Positions 27,406 through 36,949 are shown, numbered from the stretch's first letter. The stretch: 53,098 bases of DNA from Eubacteriaceae bacterium (GCA_910575665.1 CAJTFB010000028.1:1-53098), one strand, 5' to 3'. The notes: a model not told the origin generated them from the letters alone. A program made the numbers and translations.

Positions 27406-27426
27406 GGCCTTCCCCAGGGGAAGACC
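27406..27426 (-). terminator. Hairpin between two secreted-protein genes
   Basis: GGCCTTCCCC pairs with GGGGAAGACC just upstream of the 25506-27356 gene. It has no clear U-tract, so it may be a weak terminator or a 3'-end stabiliser for the 993-codon gene upstream. Confidence 0.4.
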
Positions 27427-27463
27427 CCCGCTTAATACATGATTATTTAATAAGTGATTGCTG

Positions 27464-30391
27464 TCACTCTATCGTGATATTATCCAGCTGGAATGCAAAG
27501 GATGCCGTATCATCTTCAGGACCAAACGCCACTTCTGATATCTTTCCTGCACTAACTCGGATTCTTGCTCTGATCTGAACCCATTCACTGTTTCCTGACA
27601 AATCCTGTTTTGTTGCCTGGTTCCAAATCAACTTTTCAACCTTATCATAATCTTCGTAATTCTCGTACTCTGCCTTCATAAAGTTTTTCGGACTGAGTAC
27701 AGTCACAGTACCGGAATTTGCATCCTCAGCTCTTACCCATGCACTTACCATATACTGCTTCTCTTCTTCACCAGCACGGTTGTCGATCAGGATGGATGGT
27801 TTCTCTCCCTCAGCAACTTTCAGATAGTGTGTACCGTCTTTTGCATCGCCCTCAACTACTGTTGATTTTTCAGCTCCCAAAAGGGAAACGCTCTCACCTT
27901 CCATGGACTCTGCAAACTTTCCATCTGGCATTTCTGCAACAGGAAGTTTCGGCAGATCACCCTGTGGTTTTGGTGTCAGTCTAAGAGAGTAAACTAAGAA
28001 CTCTCCTGGACCATTATCGTTGCAGGCATTTCCGATGGCAATATATTTAACTGCATTGAAGTTACCTGCTGTAGCTTCGGTAGATTTCAAAGTACTCAAC
28101 AGTTCTGAGAAGGTCTCAATACCGCTAGTAACGAATTCACCCTTATCATTTCGATCCGGTGATGAACCATCATAGAATGGCTGGGTCGCTATCGCTGCAT
28201 TCTTCCACCACTCAGCATCCGTTACTTTCTGCTGTTCCGGCAGATTCTTGTCATAGAAGTCCAGAGTGGTCTGGAAGGTGGAAAATCCTTTCAGTTCTGC
28301 CTTCTGGTATGCTGACAGATTCACTTCCTCTGGTAATTTGAAATAGATTCTCTGGTTCTTATCTGTAAATGTAAACTTCCAGCACTCAGTACCTTCACTG
28401 TCTGTGGTCTTCTCCGGTTTGAGATCTCCAGAAAGCTCAGGATCATACCAAGCGTCTAAATCCACATAGTATGGCTCTGTAGGAAGCACCAGCTTGCAGA
28501 CTTTGATGGTCACACTCTTTGTCAGAGCTGGGTTTACCTTGGATGTAGCCGTAACCACGACCTCAACGGTCTCTGCACCTGCGTAGTCAAAGTCCTCAGG
28601 TACTGTTACTTTTCCTTCGCTACTTACTGTCACCTGTGCATTGTTTGTCGTCCAGGTAAGATCTTTCTGTGTCGTATCATCTGGAGTAAAGTTCACATTA
28701 ACATTCGTAGATCCGCCCGGATAAACAACATCGCCGCCTTCACTCAGGGCAAGTTCAAATCCAGTAATCGGAACATCATCCGATACAAGTGCCACATTGT
28801 CCATGTAGTATACAAGGCTTACACCTGTGGATGCATACAGCGTATCTCCCTCATAGGTACTTCCCATAACTACATCAAACTTGGTCTGTTTCAACAATGT
28901 ATCGTCTGCTTCTTTAATACGTGTTGTATTAAAGATAAGGTTTCTGGTAGCAAAGCCAACCTTTCCCTGCGCTTCGTTCATCTTAAATCCTTTTGTACAA
29001 GAGTTCTCGATGAAGTGGGTAGCTGTGTCTTCCATCTTCCACACGTTATCGTGATAGGTCGGAAGATACTTATGTACTTCCTTCGAAGCTTTATCATTAT
29101 AAAGTGTGATTCCTACTTCTTTATCACTTCCCGTTGCCATGGAAATATTCTTTCCAAAACGGTATTCCGGATGACCTGCTACATGCGCTGACTCCGTCTC
29201 ATTATTTGTTGTGGCAAAGAAATCTGTCGTCTTAATAGCCCCATACTGGTCAAAATAACAACGTATCTCTTTGTACTTAATATCTGGTGCATTTCCAACC
29301 ACACGCCAGTCTGCACGGATCGTGGTATAATTACCCAGAGTCTTTCCTGCTGCGGAAACTCCTTCAGAGTCTTTCAAATTAGCAGTATCTACACTGAATA
29401 TCGGCGCAAAGTCAAAGGCTTTCTCCGGTCCATCCATCTTGATCTCCAGACATTTGTTATCCGGATTCTCTGGATCCTGCACAACTGTCATATGTCCAGA
29501 ATTTTTTCCAGCAGATGTATATTTTGTCCAGGTTGTTCCCACTGGATAGCTCTCAAAGTCCTCGATCATTGTATATTTTCTGGTATCCGGTGGCGCTGTT
29601 GGTGCTGCTGTCTTGTCCGTAACGAATGGAACGACTTTCAGCTTCACACTGGCCTTCTTACCGCTTCCGTCCATAGCCGTTGCTGTGATCTTCGCAGTTC
29701 CCTCTTTTTTGGGGTTAATCTTTGTGCTGGAACCAGACCTGTACGCTTCCGGAATGAAAGCTACGCTGGATTTGCTGGATTTCCAGTAGAACTTTTTATG
29801 GGTCGCTTTTTTCGGAGAAGCTGAAGCCTTGAGAGTCAGTTCCCTTCCCCTCATAACCGTATATGTACCCTTTGACATCTTCAACGTCTCTTTATATTTT
29901 GGATACACCTTCTGCTTCTGTCCGTTTACTACCTTAAGTACCCAGTTCGCACTGCTCCATGAAGTAACAGCTTTGGAATCGATGGATACTTTCTTTACCG
30001 GCGTTCCAATCTTAACCTTGATCGTTGCTTTTTTCTTTTTATTCTGCTTGGATGTTACTGTGATCTTCGCAGAACCTTTGCTCTTACGAGCTTTTACAAC
30101 ACCCTTTGAGCTGACACTTACAACTGATTTTTTACTTGACTTGTAAGATACTTTTTTGCTCGCTTTTTTAGGGGTCACAGAAACATTTAATTTTTTCTTC
30201 TGTCCCTTTTTCAATACAAGTATGCCAGAACCGCCCACTTTGACTCCGATAGAAACTTTTTTAACTTTCTTAGTCGCTGCCTGTGAGTCAACGGATGAAA
30301 CAGCCAAAGATGTCAGCACCATGGCAAACGCCAGTAAAAATGTGACAATCCTTCTGAAACACTTGTGTGACTGTGTACCGATTTGTCTCAT
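27464..30391 (-). CDS. Large secreted Ig-like surface protein with C-terminal CBM-like domain
   Basis: I start it at ATG 30391 (MRQIGTQSHKCFRR), which has AGGAGG 6-7 bases upstream; 30445 is a longer in-frame start without such a site. It has a signal peptide, then two or three lysine-rich Ig-like/BIG2 modules (about residues 40-260). A large beta-rich region contains YTMIEDFESYPVGTTW, another BIG2-like Ig domain near 550-630 and a region ending in a CBM4/9-like fold (HYLKVAEGEKP to FAFQLDNITIE). No catalytic motif is visible. It is likely a plant-polysaccharide binding surface protein transcribed alone, upstream of the other secreted genes. Confidence 0.8.
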   Translation of the reverse strand: MRQIGTQSHKCFRRIVTFLLAFAMVLTSLAVSSVDSQAATKKVKKVSIGVKVGGSGILVLKKGQKKKLNVSVTPKKASKKVSYKSSKKSVVSVSSKGVVKARKSKGSAKITVTSKQNKKKKATIKVKIGTPVKKVSIDSKAVTSWSSANWVLKVVNGQKQKVYPKYKETLKMSKGTYTVMRGRELTLKASASPKKATHKKFYWKSSKSSVAFIPEAYRSGSSTKINPKKEGTAKITATAMDGSGKKASVKLKVVPFVTDKTAAPTAPPDTRKYTMIEDFESYPVGTTWTKYTSAGKNSGHMTVVQDPENPDNKCLEIKMDGPEKAFDFAPIFSVDTANLKDSEGVSAAGKTLGNYTTIRADWRVVGNAPDIKYKEIRCYFDQYGAIKTTDFFATTNNETESAHVAGHPEYRFGKNISMATGSDKEVGITLYNDKASKEVHKYLPTYHDNVWKMEDTATHFIENSCTKGFKMNEAQGKVGFATRNLIFNTTRIKEADDTLLKQTKFDVVMGSTYEGDTLYASTGVSLVYYMDNVALVSDDVPITGFELALSEGGDVVYPGGSTNVNVNFTPDDTTQKDLTWTTNNAQVTVSSEGKVTVPEDFDYAGAETVEVVVTATSKVNPALTKSVTIKVCKLVLPTEPYYVDLDAWYDPELSGDLKPEKTTDSEGTECWKFTFTDKNQRIYFKLPEEVNLSAYQKAELKGFSTFQTTLDFYDKNLPEQQKVTDAEWWKNAAIATQPFYDGSSPDRNDKGEFVTSGIETFSELLSTLKSTEATAGNFNAVKYIAIGNACNDNGPGEFLVYSLRLTPKPQGDLPKLPVAEMPDGKFAESMEGESVSLLGAEKSTVVEGDAKDGTHYLKVAEGEKPSILIDNRAGEEEKQYMVSAWVRAEDANSGTVTVLSPKNFMKAEYENYEDYDKVEKLIWNQATKQDLSGNSEWVQIRARIRVSAGKISEVAFGPEDDTASFAFQLDNITIE

Positions 30392-30575
30392 CGAAATACC
30401 TCCTAAATTGTTTTTCTTATCGCGGAAAAACTCCATTTCTTCCACAATGAAATTATCATCATTATATCACCACTCTGTCCAATATGCAAGGCTATTTTTC
30501 ATTTTAGAGCCCTCTCACATCCCCCCTTGTTTTAACATTATTAACAATTTATTCACATTTTGTTTCTTTTTTGAA

Positions 30576-30605
30576 TTGACTTCTTTGGTTGTTTCAAGAT
30601 ACAAT
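30576..30605 (+). promoter_or_regulatory. Sigma-A-type promoter for mrnC
   Basis: TTGACT (30576-30581) and TACAAT (30600-30605) are 18 bases apart, 70 bases before the mrnC start. Confidence 0.6.
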
Positions 30606-30675
30606 ATATAGAAATATTTTGTCATTCCTATGGCGGATGTAGATACTATTTGAAAAATAAGGAGAACTCTTTATC

Positions 30676-31107
30676 ATGAACAAAAATCAATTACTCAATG
30701 ACATTCACAACTTCTTTCAAATCAGCAAAAAGGAGATCAACGGCTACTCTCCCCTTACCCTTGCCTATCTGGGAGATGCCGTATTTGAAATTATAATCCG
30801 GACAATTATTGTTGAGAAAAAATCTGGCACTGTAAAATCCCTGCACCGGCAGTCAAGCGATCTCGTCAATGCAAAAGCCCAGGCTGAACTTATATCACGA
30901 ATCATGAACACTTTGACGGAACAGGAAATTTCTATCTATAAGAGAGGCCGCAATGCCAAGTCTCATTCTGTGGCCAAAAATGCTGATATCCACGACTACC
31001 GTAGTGCTACCGGATTTGAGGCATTGATGGGCTACCTATATTTGAATGGTGAAATGGAACGTCTGCTGGAGCTGATCCAACTTGGTCTTGCAGAACTCTC
31101 CGAATAA
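30676..31107 (+). CDS. mrnC: Mini-ribonuclease III
   Basis: Mini-III matures the ends of 23S rRNA. The 143-residue protein has the RNase III catalytic helix signature YLGDAVFEIIIR, with Asp in GDAVFE, and a second acidic cluster in GFEALMGYLYL. It lacks a double-stranded RNA binding domain, as expected for Mini-III. In many Firmicutes mrnC sits with cysS, rlmB and sigH. Here it is on the other strand, 2.4 kb from sigH, with a P-type ATPase between, so the cluster has been rearranged. Start has AAGGAG 11 bases upstream. Confidence 0.95.
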   Translation: MNKNQLLNDIHNFFQISKKEINGYSPLTLAYLGDAVFEIIIRTIIVEKKSGTVKSLHRQSSDLVNAKAQAELISRIMNTLTEQEISIYKRGRNAKSHSVAKNADIHDYRSATGFEALMGYLYLNGEMERLLELIQLGLAELSE

Positions 31108-31111
31108 TCTG

Positions 31112-33247
31112 TTAAAAGAAGAATTCAAATACCGATATGACATTGAAAAAATGTGGAAACAGGAGCACAGCCCCACAAAATAAGCCAATCACCGTCACAC
31201 AGAGCCCAAAGCGCATTCTGCTCATCGGCATGCAGACCACCAGGAGCACAGCGAAACTTACAAAGCCGCCAGCCAGCAGATTACATGTCGAGACCACCAC
31301 CTCGCCCATATGGAACAGCCGTGAGAACAATGCGATAACCACCAGACCTCCGGTTAAAGTAACTGCTGCCGGCAGCGATATTCGTAAGACATTTTTTAAA
31401 AAACCTTTGGGAATCGTATCCTCATGGCGCTCCAGTGCCAGCACAAAACTGGGGATGCCGATGGAGGTCGCACCAATCAGGCTGAGCTGGATTGGTATGA
31501 AGGGATACGTTTTTCCGATGATGATAAAAAGCACACACAATAATATAGAATATAACGTCTTGGTCAAATATAATGCACTAACTCTTTCTATATTAGATAT
31601 AATCGTCCTTCCCTCATTTACGATTTCTTTCATAGAGCAAAAATCCGAATCCAGAAGCACGATATGAGCGCTCTGCTTTGCCGCATCGCTGCCGGATGCC
31701 ATGGCGATCCCGCAATCCGCATCTTTCAGCGCCAGAACATCATTGACGCCGTCTCCTACCATTCCAGTTACATTTCCCTCTGCCTCAAGAGCTTTTACGA
31801 TAGATTGTTTCTTCTCGGGAGAGACTCTTCCAAATACCTGGTATTTGCCGATTTCCTTCCGAAGCTGCTCTGGTTGTTCCGGCAGTTCTCTTGCATCCAC
31901 ATATCTTTCTGCTCCGTCAAGCCCTGCCCTCTTTGCCACAACAGATACCGTCAATGGATTATCTCCCGACAAAATTTTGATATTTACACCTTTTTCCCGG
32001 AAAAAGCGAAATGTCTCCGGGGCGTCCTCTTTGATTACGTCTGCCAGAACGATGAGTGCTAGGGGCTGTCTTTTTTCATCTGCCAGCAGCAGAATCCGCA
32101 TCCCCTCTGCGGCAAATTGCTCCGCCTGTTCCAGCGCTCGTCTTTCTTCTGTGAGATATTCCGGCGCCCCAAGAAAATACTTCCTTTTCCCCACTGCGTC
32201 CCTCACCGTGATTCCCATATATTTTCGCTCTGAACTAAAGGGAATCTTATCTATAATATCCAATCTTCCCGTATTTTCAAAATGCTTCCTCAGTGCCTCT
32301 GTGGTGCTGTTGGTTTCCTCAAAAGCGTAGGAGAGACTCTCCATGGCAGAATACACTTCATTTTCTTCCGTTCCTCCTACTGGCATCACCTTTTCTACCC
32401 GTAGTTCTCCAGTGGTGATCGTACCGGTCTTGTCAAGACAGAGCACATCCACCCTTGCTAGCGCCTCGATGGCCTCCATCTCCTGAACCAGGGCATTCTT
32501 CTTCGCCAGTCTTCCCACACCAAGAATGAAGGATATACTGGTCAGAAGTACTAGGCCCTCCGGGATCATTCCAAGTACTCCTGCCACAGTATTTACTAGA
32601 GAATCAGATATATCATTACCCGCCACCTGCCGCTGGATAAGAAACAACACCGTTCCAATAGGTAGAATAGCATATCCTACATATTTTATTATTTTTTTAA
32701 TGGCAATCTGCATCTCGGAAGTAGCCCGCCTCTTTGTCTTTGCTTTTTTTACAAGTTGCGTCGCATAATTATCCTCCCCTACATGAATAACTTCCGCCGT
32801 TGCCGTACCTGCTACTGCGGTACTCCCTGAATATAGTATATCGCCACCCTTTTTTAACACTGCTAGGGATTCACCAGTGAGAAGGGACTCATTTACCTCT
32901 AGCCCCTGAGATTCTCTGGTCACACAATCCACCGGAATCTGGTCGCCTATAGATATCTGGATTCTATCTCCTTTCTTCAAGCTTTCAATCGGAACTTCAC
33001 ATATCTCCTCCCCCAGTACAAGTCTTGCCTTTGTCGCAGTGACCACAGACAGCGCATCCACCAGTTTCTTTACTTTTATTTCCTGGACAATCCCAATCAG
33101 GGCATTGGTAATGACAATTCCCATAAACAGCATATTTTTATACTGGCCTGAAAAGAGGATCAAGCCCGCAAGTACAAGATTCAGAAAATTGAAATAAGTA
33201 AAGGTGTGGGAGGCGATAATCTCCCCTCTGCTCCTTGAAGCGTCCAT
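31112..33247 (-). CDS. Cation-translocating P-type ATPase (CtpE-like), short N-terminus
   Basis: A 711-residue P-type ATPase. The actuator motif LLTGES, the phosphorylation motif LCLDKTGTIT and the hinge VGDGVNDVLAL are present, with about ten membrane segments. It lacks a heavy-metal domain. It resembles the CtpE-like Ca2+/cation group, but those usually begin about 45 residues earlier with a cation-ATPase N-terminal segment. This protein starts at MDASRSRGEIIASHTF. AAGGAG lies only two or three bases before the ATG. No upstream frame supplies the missing part. The ion is uncertain. Confidence 0.9.
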   Translation of the reverse strand: MDASRSRGEIIASHTFTYFNFLNLVLAGLILFSGQYKNMLFMGIVITNALIGIVQEIKVKKLVDALSVVTATKARLVLGEEICEVPIESLKKGDRIQISIGDQIPVDCVTRESQGLEVNESLLTGESLAVLKKGGDILYSGSTAVAGTATAEVIHVGEDNYATQLVKKAKTKRRATSEMQIAIKKIIKYVGYAILPIGTVLFLIQRQVAGNDISDSLVNTVAGVLGMIPEGLVLLTSISFILGVGRLAKKNALVQEMEAIEALARVDVLCLDKTGTITTGELRVEKVMPVGGTEENEVYSAMESLSYAFEETNSTTEALRKHFENTGRLDIIDKIPFSSERKYMGITVRDAVGKRKYFLGAPEYLTEERRALEQAEQFAAEGMRILLLADEKRQPLALIVLADVIKEDAPETFRFFREKGVNIKILSGDNPLTVSVVAKRAGLDGAERYVDARELPEQPEQLRKEIGKYQVFGRVSPEKKQSIVKALEAEGNVTGMVGDGVNDVLALKDADCGIAMASGSDAAKQSAHIVLLDSDFCSMKEIVNEGRTIISNIERVSALYLTKTLYSILLCVLFIIIGKTYPFIPIQLSLIGATSIGIPSFVLALERHEDTIPKGFLKNVLRISLPAAVTLTGGLVVIALFSRLFHMGEVVVSTCNLLAGGFVSFAVLLVVCMPMSRMRFGLCVTVIGLFCGAVLLFPHFFNVISVFEFFF

Positions 33248-33350
33248 ATCTCCTTTGTATGATGTTTACAGAAATAAAAACACCATGTTTCCTTTCTTTA
33301 TGATAAGTGTCTCAGTCTATTACTTTCCAATGGATACGTCCTACAAATTG

Positions 33351-33391
33351 AAAAAAGAGAATCCCATGAGCTAACTCACGTCTCCTCTTTT
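33351..33391 (-). terminator. Terminator after tRNA-Thr
   Basis: On the minus strand, AAGAG...GTGAG pairs with CTCAT...CTCTT and is followed by TTTTTT. It lies 29 bases past the tRNA end. Confidence 0.6.
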
Positions 33392-33419
33392 CCTATCTTT
33401 CCAACTTATGATTTTATAA

Positions 33420-33492
33420 AGCTAGCGACGGGAATCGAACCCGTGACCTCTTCACTACCAATGAAGTGCGCTACCGACTGTGCCACGCCAGC
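33420..33492 (-). tRNA. tRNA-Thr (GGT)
   Basis: Minus strand: acceptor GCTGGCG pairs with CGCTAGC. Anticodon stem CTTCA/TGAAG encloses TTGGTAG, giving anticodon GGT. The T-loop GGTTCGATTCC is canonical. CCA is not encoded. It lies between sigH and the P-type ATPase. Confidence 0.95.
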
Positions 33493-33554
33493 TTAGATTA
33501 ATTTTTAACCCACGCATTATTTTAGCAGAGTAATATGATTATGTCAACAGGTAA

Positions 33555-34169
33555 TCAACACAATTCACCTAATTTTTTCTTAATGCGCTGAAGAGCATTA
33601 TCAATCGACTTCGGTGTACGTCCCAAATGCTCTGCAATCTGCTGATAACTCATACCCTCAATGTATAAATTTACCACATTTTGCTCAAACTGGCTCAGTT
33701 GGTTCTGAATGTATGCTTCGATCTTGCCCACCCGTTCTCTGTCAATCATAATATCTTCTGGATTGGATATTCCATTTTTCTCCAAAGTTTCCCCCAGCGT
33801 CTGTCCTGTCTCCTCGGTTCCAGCACCTCCCACCGGGACATCCAGAGAAACGTAGGAATTCAGAGGCGAGTTCTTAAGGCGGTTTGCCCCCTTTACTGCA
33901 TTATACAACTGCCGCTCGACACATAGATTAGCAAATCCATAAAAAGAATTTTCTTTTTTCGGCTGATAATCACGAATTGCCTTAAACAGCCCAATCATCC
34001 CCTCTTGGATCAGATCGTCACTGTCGCCCCCGATCAAGTAAAGCGCCCTAGCCTTTTTGCGCACCAAATTTTTATACTTTTCCATGAGATAATCTACACC
34101 GGAATTGTCCCCCTGCCGGATTTGAAATATAATTTCCTCATCGGTCAAATCATCATACCGCACTGCCAT
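33555..34169 (-). CDS. sigH: RNA polymerase sigma factor SigH (Spo0H)
   Basis: The 204-residue sigma-70 factor has region 2 motifs (DSDDLIQEGMIGLFKAIRDY, FYGFANLCVERQL) and a region 4 helix-turn-helix in YQQIAEHLGRTPKSIDNAL. Size and wording match SigH, the sigma factor for early sporulation and transition-state genes. The placement downstream of rlmB is the classical Firmicutes neighbourhood. The gap to rlmB is 45 bases. A tRNA-Thr follows it on the same strand. Confidence 0.94.
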   Translation of the reverse strand: MAVRYDDLTDEEIIFQIRQGDNSGVDYLMEKYKNLVRKKARALYLIGGDSDDLIQEGMIGLFKAIRDYQPKKENSFYGFANLCVERQLYNAVKGANRLKNSPLNSYVSLDVPVGGAGTEETGQTLGETLEKNGISNPEDIMIDRERVGKIEAYIQNQLSQFEQNVVNLYIEGMSYQQIAEHLGRTPKSIDNALQRIKKKLGELC

Positions 34170-34214
34170 ACAGTTTCCTTTCCCTCAGCCAGTAAAAAGA
34201 ATATTATAAGTCTA

Positions 34215-34973
34215 TTACTTCATATTCGCTGTATCCGCGTATTTTCTCTGCCTTACGATTTCAAACGCAAGAACTCCTGCCGCCACAGAGGCATTCAGAG
34301 AATCGATATCTCCTGACATGGGAATCGCTGACTTAAAGTCGCAGTGCTCCTTCACCAACCTTGACACACCAGAGCCTTCCTTTCCAATCACCAATCCAAT
34401 AGAACCTTTTAGATTCTGGTGGTACATGATCTCTCCTTCCATGTCCGCACACACAAACCACATTCCCTTTTCCTTGAGCTGCTCCATCTCAGCAGAAAGA
34501 TTTGTCACCTTTGCCACCGGGGTATAATGGATCGCTCCAGCAGATGCTTTCACCACCGTGGCAGTCAGTCCCACCGCCCGGCGCTTCGGGATGATCACGC
34601 CATGGGCCCCTGCCAGATTTGCGGTACGGATAATAGCTCCCAGGTTATGGGGATCCTCAATACCATCCAGAAGAAAAATAAAAGGCTCCTCGCCTCTCTG
34701 CTCTGCCAGCTCAAACATATCTTCCACATCACTGTAATGAAATGCCGACAAAACGGCTACCACTCCTTGATGTTTCCCAGTTTCACTCATATGGTCCAGG
34801 CGCTCTTTTGGCACAAAATCTACTAAAGTTCCTGCTTTTTTTGCCTCTCTTAATATGCTCAGCACTGGGCCGTCTTTGCAGCCTTTCAGCACAAACAGCT
34901 TTTCGATCAGCTTTCCCGCACGAAATGCCTCTAATACGCTGTGTCGCCCCTCTAATCTGCTCTCGTCTTCCAT
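34215..34973 (-). CDS. rlmB: 23S rRNA (guanosine-2251-2'-O)-methyltransferase (RlmB/TrmH family)
   Basis: This SPOUT methyltransferase of 252 residues has an N-terminal substrate-binding domain (RLEGRHSVLEAFRAGK) and a C-terminal knot. The knot contains LDGIEDPHNLGAIIRTANL, VIGKEGSGVSRLV and the final SLNASVAAGVLAFE. The RBS GGAGAGG precedes the ATG. It is 17 bases downstream of the acetyltransferase and upstream of sigH in the same direction. RlmB activity is the usual role of this group; some members are annotated as tRNA Gm18 methylases. Confidence 0.94.
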   Translation of the reverse strand: MEDESRLEGRHSVLEAFRAGKLIEKLFVLKGCKDGPVLSILREAKKAGTLVDFVPKERLDHMSETGKHQGVVAVLSAFHYSDVEDMFELAEQRGEEPFIFLLDGIEDPHNLGAIIRTANLAGAHGVIIPKRRAVGLTATVVKASAGAIHYTPVAKVTNLSAEMEQLKEKGMWFVCADMEGEIMYHQNLKGSIGLVIGKEGSGVSRLVKEHCDFKSAIPMSGDIDSLNASVAAGVLAFEIVRQRKYADTANMK

Positions 34974-34990
34974 TTTCCTCTCCTTTACAT

Positions 34991-35851
34991 TCAGGTAATG
35001 TCGTTTATATATACATGTAATCCGGTTACTTCCTCTTTCATATTCAATGCCTTTACCATAATATATGGTTTTCTACACTTCACACTCCGTATTCCCTCGC
35101 CGGACACCTCTCCCAAAAAATATCCATCCAAAATGATAACCTTTTTGCCCTCCTCTTCATCCAAATAAGCACATATTGATTCCAAAACCTTCCTGCCATC
35201 TTTGGGATCACAGATCACTTCTGTCACCTCATAAACATCCTCTTCCCGGGTATAGGCAGCCATGCCACAAATCTTCTCATCTTCCCATAAGACGATTACT
35301 TCACCTTCCAATGCCTTCATTTCCTTATGAAGCTGCGCCAAATACCCAGCGCTGTGACACATGTAGAGATCCAGATCAGAAGCATTCAAACGTTCACAGG
35401 AGAATTTCTCCAGTTCCTTCCTTTTTTCCTTGCTCATCTGAGATAAAGATACCACATCAAACCATTTCTTTTTATTTCCATATACCTCATACTGCCTGCG
35501 ATAATATACTGGCAAAAAACCAAGCGGTTGGTAGATCTTCTCGTCCGCCGGATTGAGAAAGGCAAGCCTGGCACCTACCTCTCGAAATTCGTCCAACCCC
35601 TGTTCTATATTTGTTCTCATGTATCCTCGGCCACGGCTTTCTTCTCTGGTCGCCACACCTACTATATAGGGACAGAAACCGAGTTCTCCCTGGTAAACTA
35701 TCTCATAAGGCGTAAAAAACGCCATACTAGCCAGTTCACCCTTCTCATATATGGAATAAATTTTACTTCTTATCGCCTTTTCTTTAAAATAATAATCAAT
35801 ATATTTGTCCGTGTCACCAAAAATTTCTTTCCAAAGTTCCTGATGATTCAT
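34991..35851 (-). CDS. GNAT-family N-acetyltransferase (Eis-like layout)
   Basis: The longer frame starts at 35896, but I prefer ATG 35851 (MNHQELWKEIFGDTD) with AGGGAGGGA upstream. It has an acetyl-CoA binding pattern VGVATREESRGRGYMRTNIEQ at about residues 80-100. The downstream half resembles a second, degenerate GNAT-like domain, so the overall plan recalls Eis-type enzymes. The substrate is unknown. It lies between ispF (upstream) and rlmB (17 bases downstream) and is probably co-transcribed with both. Confidence 0.8.
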   Translation of the reverse strand: MNHQELWKEIFGDTDKYIDYYFKEKAIRSKIYSIYEKGELASMAFFTPYEIVYQGELGFCPYIVGVATREESRGRGYMRTNIEQGLDEFREVGARLAFLNPADEKIYQPLGFLPVYYRRQYEVYGNKKKWFDVVSLSQMSKEKRKELEKFSCERLNASDLDLYMCHSAGYLAQLHKEMKALEGEVIVLWEDEKICGMAAYTREEDVYEVTEVICDPKDGRKVLESICAYLDEEEGKKVIILDGYFLGEVSGEGIRSVKCRKPYIMVKALNMKEEVTGLHVYINDIT

Positions 35852-35923
35852 CCCAGCGAATCCCTCCCTCTCGCTCGATGGCATCGCTTCATTCAAGCGC
35901 CTGGCTAGCCTGACAATGCCAAG

Positions 35924-36400
35924 TCAGGCATCCTTGTTTAACAGGCACACCGCATGAGAAGATATCCCTTCCCCAGCTCCCGTGAACCCGAGCCCTTCTT
36001 CCGTTGTCGCCTTTACGCTGATCCGGCTGAGCTCTATGGAGAGCGCCCTGGCTATATTTTTCCGCATATTCTCTATATGTGGTGCCATTTTAGGGCTTTG
36101 AGCGATTATGACAGAATCAATATTCCCTACAGAGTATCCATTTTCCTTTAGCAGTCCTGCCACATGCTCCAACAAAGCAATGCTGGAGATCCCCCGATAG
36201 GCTTCCTCCGTATCAGGAAAATGCTTCCCTATATCTCCCAGAGCTGCAGCTCCCAGAAGAGCGTCCATGATGGCATGTACCAATACATCTGCATCGGAAT
36301 GACCAAGCAGTCCGTATTCATAATCGATCTTTACCCCGCCAAGTATCAGGTCTCTGTCTTTAACCAGTCTGTGTACATCATACCCTGTGCCAATCCGCAT
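35924..36400 (-). CDS. ispF: 2-C-methyl-D-erythritol 2,4-cyclodiphosphate synthase
   Basis: IspF makes the cyclic diphosphate intermediate of the MEP isoprenoid pathway. The 158-residue protein has the metal site in GYDVHRL (Asp, His) and [20 protein letters not shown], and the C-terminal [17 protein letters not shown]. The length is standard. The stop is followed by a small stem (GCCTGAC/GTCAGGC). It begins the ispF-GNAT-rlmB-sigH run. A palindromic element lies between it and the tRNA genes upstream. Confidence 0.97.
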   Translation of the reverse strand: MRIGTGYDVHRLVKDRDLILGGVKIDYEYGLLGHSDADVLVHAIMDALLGAAALGDIGKHFPDTEEAYRGISSIALLEHVAGLLKENGYSVGNIDSVIIAQSPKMAPHIENMRKNIARALSIELSRISVKATTEEGLGFTGAGEGISSHAVCLLNKDA

Positions 36401-36426
36401 AAGCTGACCCCCTTTTTACTGAGAAC

Positions 36427-36575
36427 TTCCTCGCTCGCCGTGCTATTCTTCGCTGCTTTGCAGCGAATCATCGCGGGCTGGCGCCCTATGTCAGAAAACA
36501 CTCATCTACTTTTATGTGAGCAAGCTCACAACAAGTAGATGGTATTTTCTGACGCACGGCTTTTAGCCTTCGCGC
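36427..36575 (-). repeat. REP-like palindromic element B
   Basis: On the minus strand GCGCGAAGGC directly follows a tRNA terminator U-tract. A long imperfect stem follows (TCAGAAAA at 36546-36553 region pairs with TTTTCTGA near 36492; an inner arm CATCTACTT/AAGTAGATG; tip GTGAGC/GCTCAC). The tail has GGCGCCAGCCCGCGATGATT, a TTCGCTG/CAGCGAA hairpin and GGCGAGCGAGG. Its plan matches element A. No coding frame is plausible here. Confidence 0.6.
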
Positions 36576-36602
36576 AAAAAAAGCCTTGAATAATCAAGGC
36601 TT
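36575..36602 (-). terminator. Terminator after the Val-Met tRNA pair
   Basis: Minus strand: AAGCCTTGA pairs with TCAAGGCTT, followed by seven or eight T residues. Confidence 0.9.
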
Positions 36603-36607
36603 ACAAG

Positions 36608-36681
36608 TAGCGGGAAAGGGATTTGAACCCCCGACACCACGGGTATGAACCGTGTGCTCTTGCCAACTGAGCTATCCCGCC
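36608..36681 (-). tRNA. tRNA-Met (CAT)
   Basis: Minus strand: acceptor GGCGGGA with TCCCGCT. Anticodon stem CACGG/CCGTG encloses TTCATAC, giving CAT. The paired first base (G-U) suggests an elongator rather than an initiator tRNA. A modified tRNA-Ile (lysidine) is the alternative. No CCA is encoded. Confidence 0.9.
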
Positions 36682-36735
36682 ATATGCCATATAAAATGGC
36701 TTTATATTAAGCTGCCACAAAAGTAAGAAAATAAA

Positions 36736-36808
36736 TGGGACCTACAGGGCTCGAACCTGTGACCCTCTGCTTGTAAGGCAGATGCTCTCCCAGCTGAGCT
36801 AAGATCCC
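36736..36808 (-). tRNA. tRNA-Val (TAC)
   Basis: Minus strand: acceptor GGGATCT with AGGTCCC. Anticodon stem CTGCC/GCAG encloses TTACAAG, giving TAC. Canonical D-arm (AGCTCAGCTGGGAGAGC) and T-loop. Transcribed with tRNA-Met. Confidence 0.95.
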
Positions 36809-36949
36809 ATACGCCATTCGCTTACCAGCAGCGCCATTGACTATTATATTAGGACAAGACAAATTTGTCAAGCCTTTTTTTACTTTTTTCTGTTTTTTTA
36901 TTTATTTTTTTCCATAAGATCTTTTTTTCATGGAAAATAAATCTATTTT

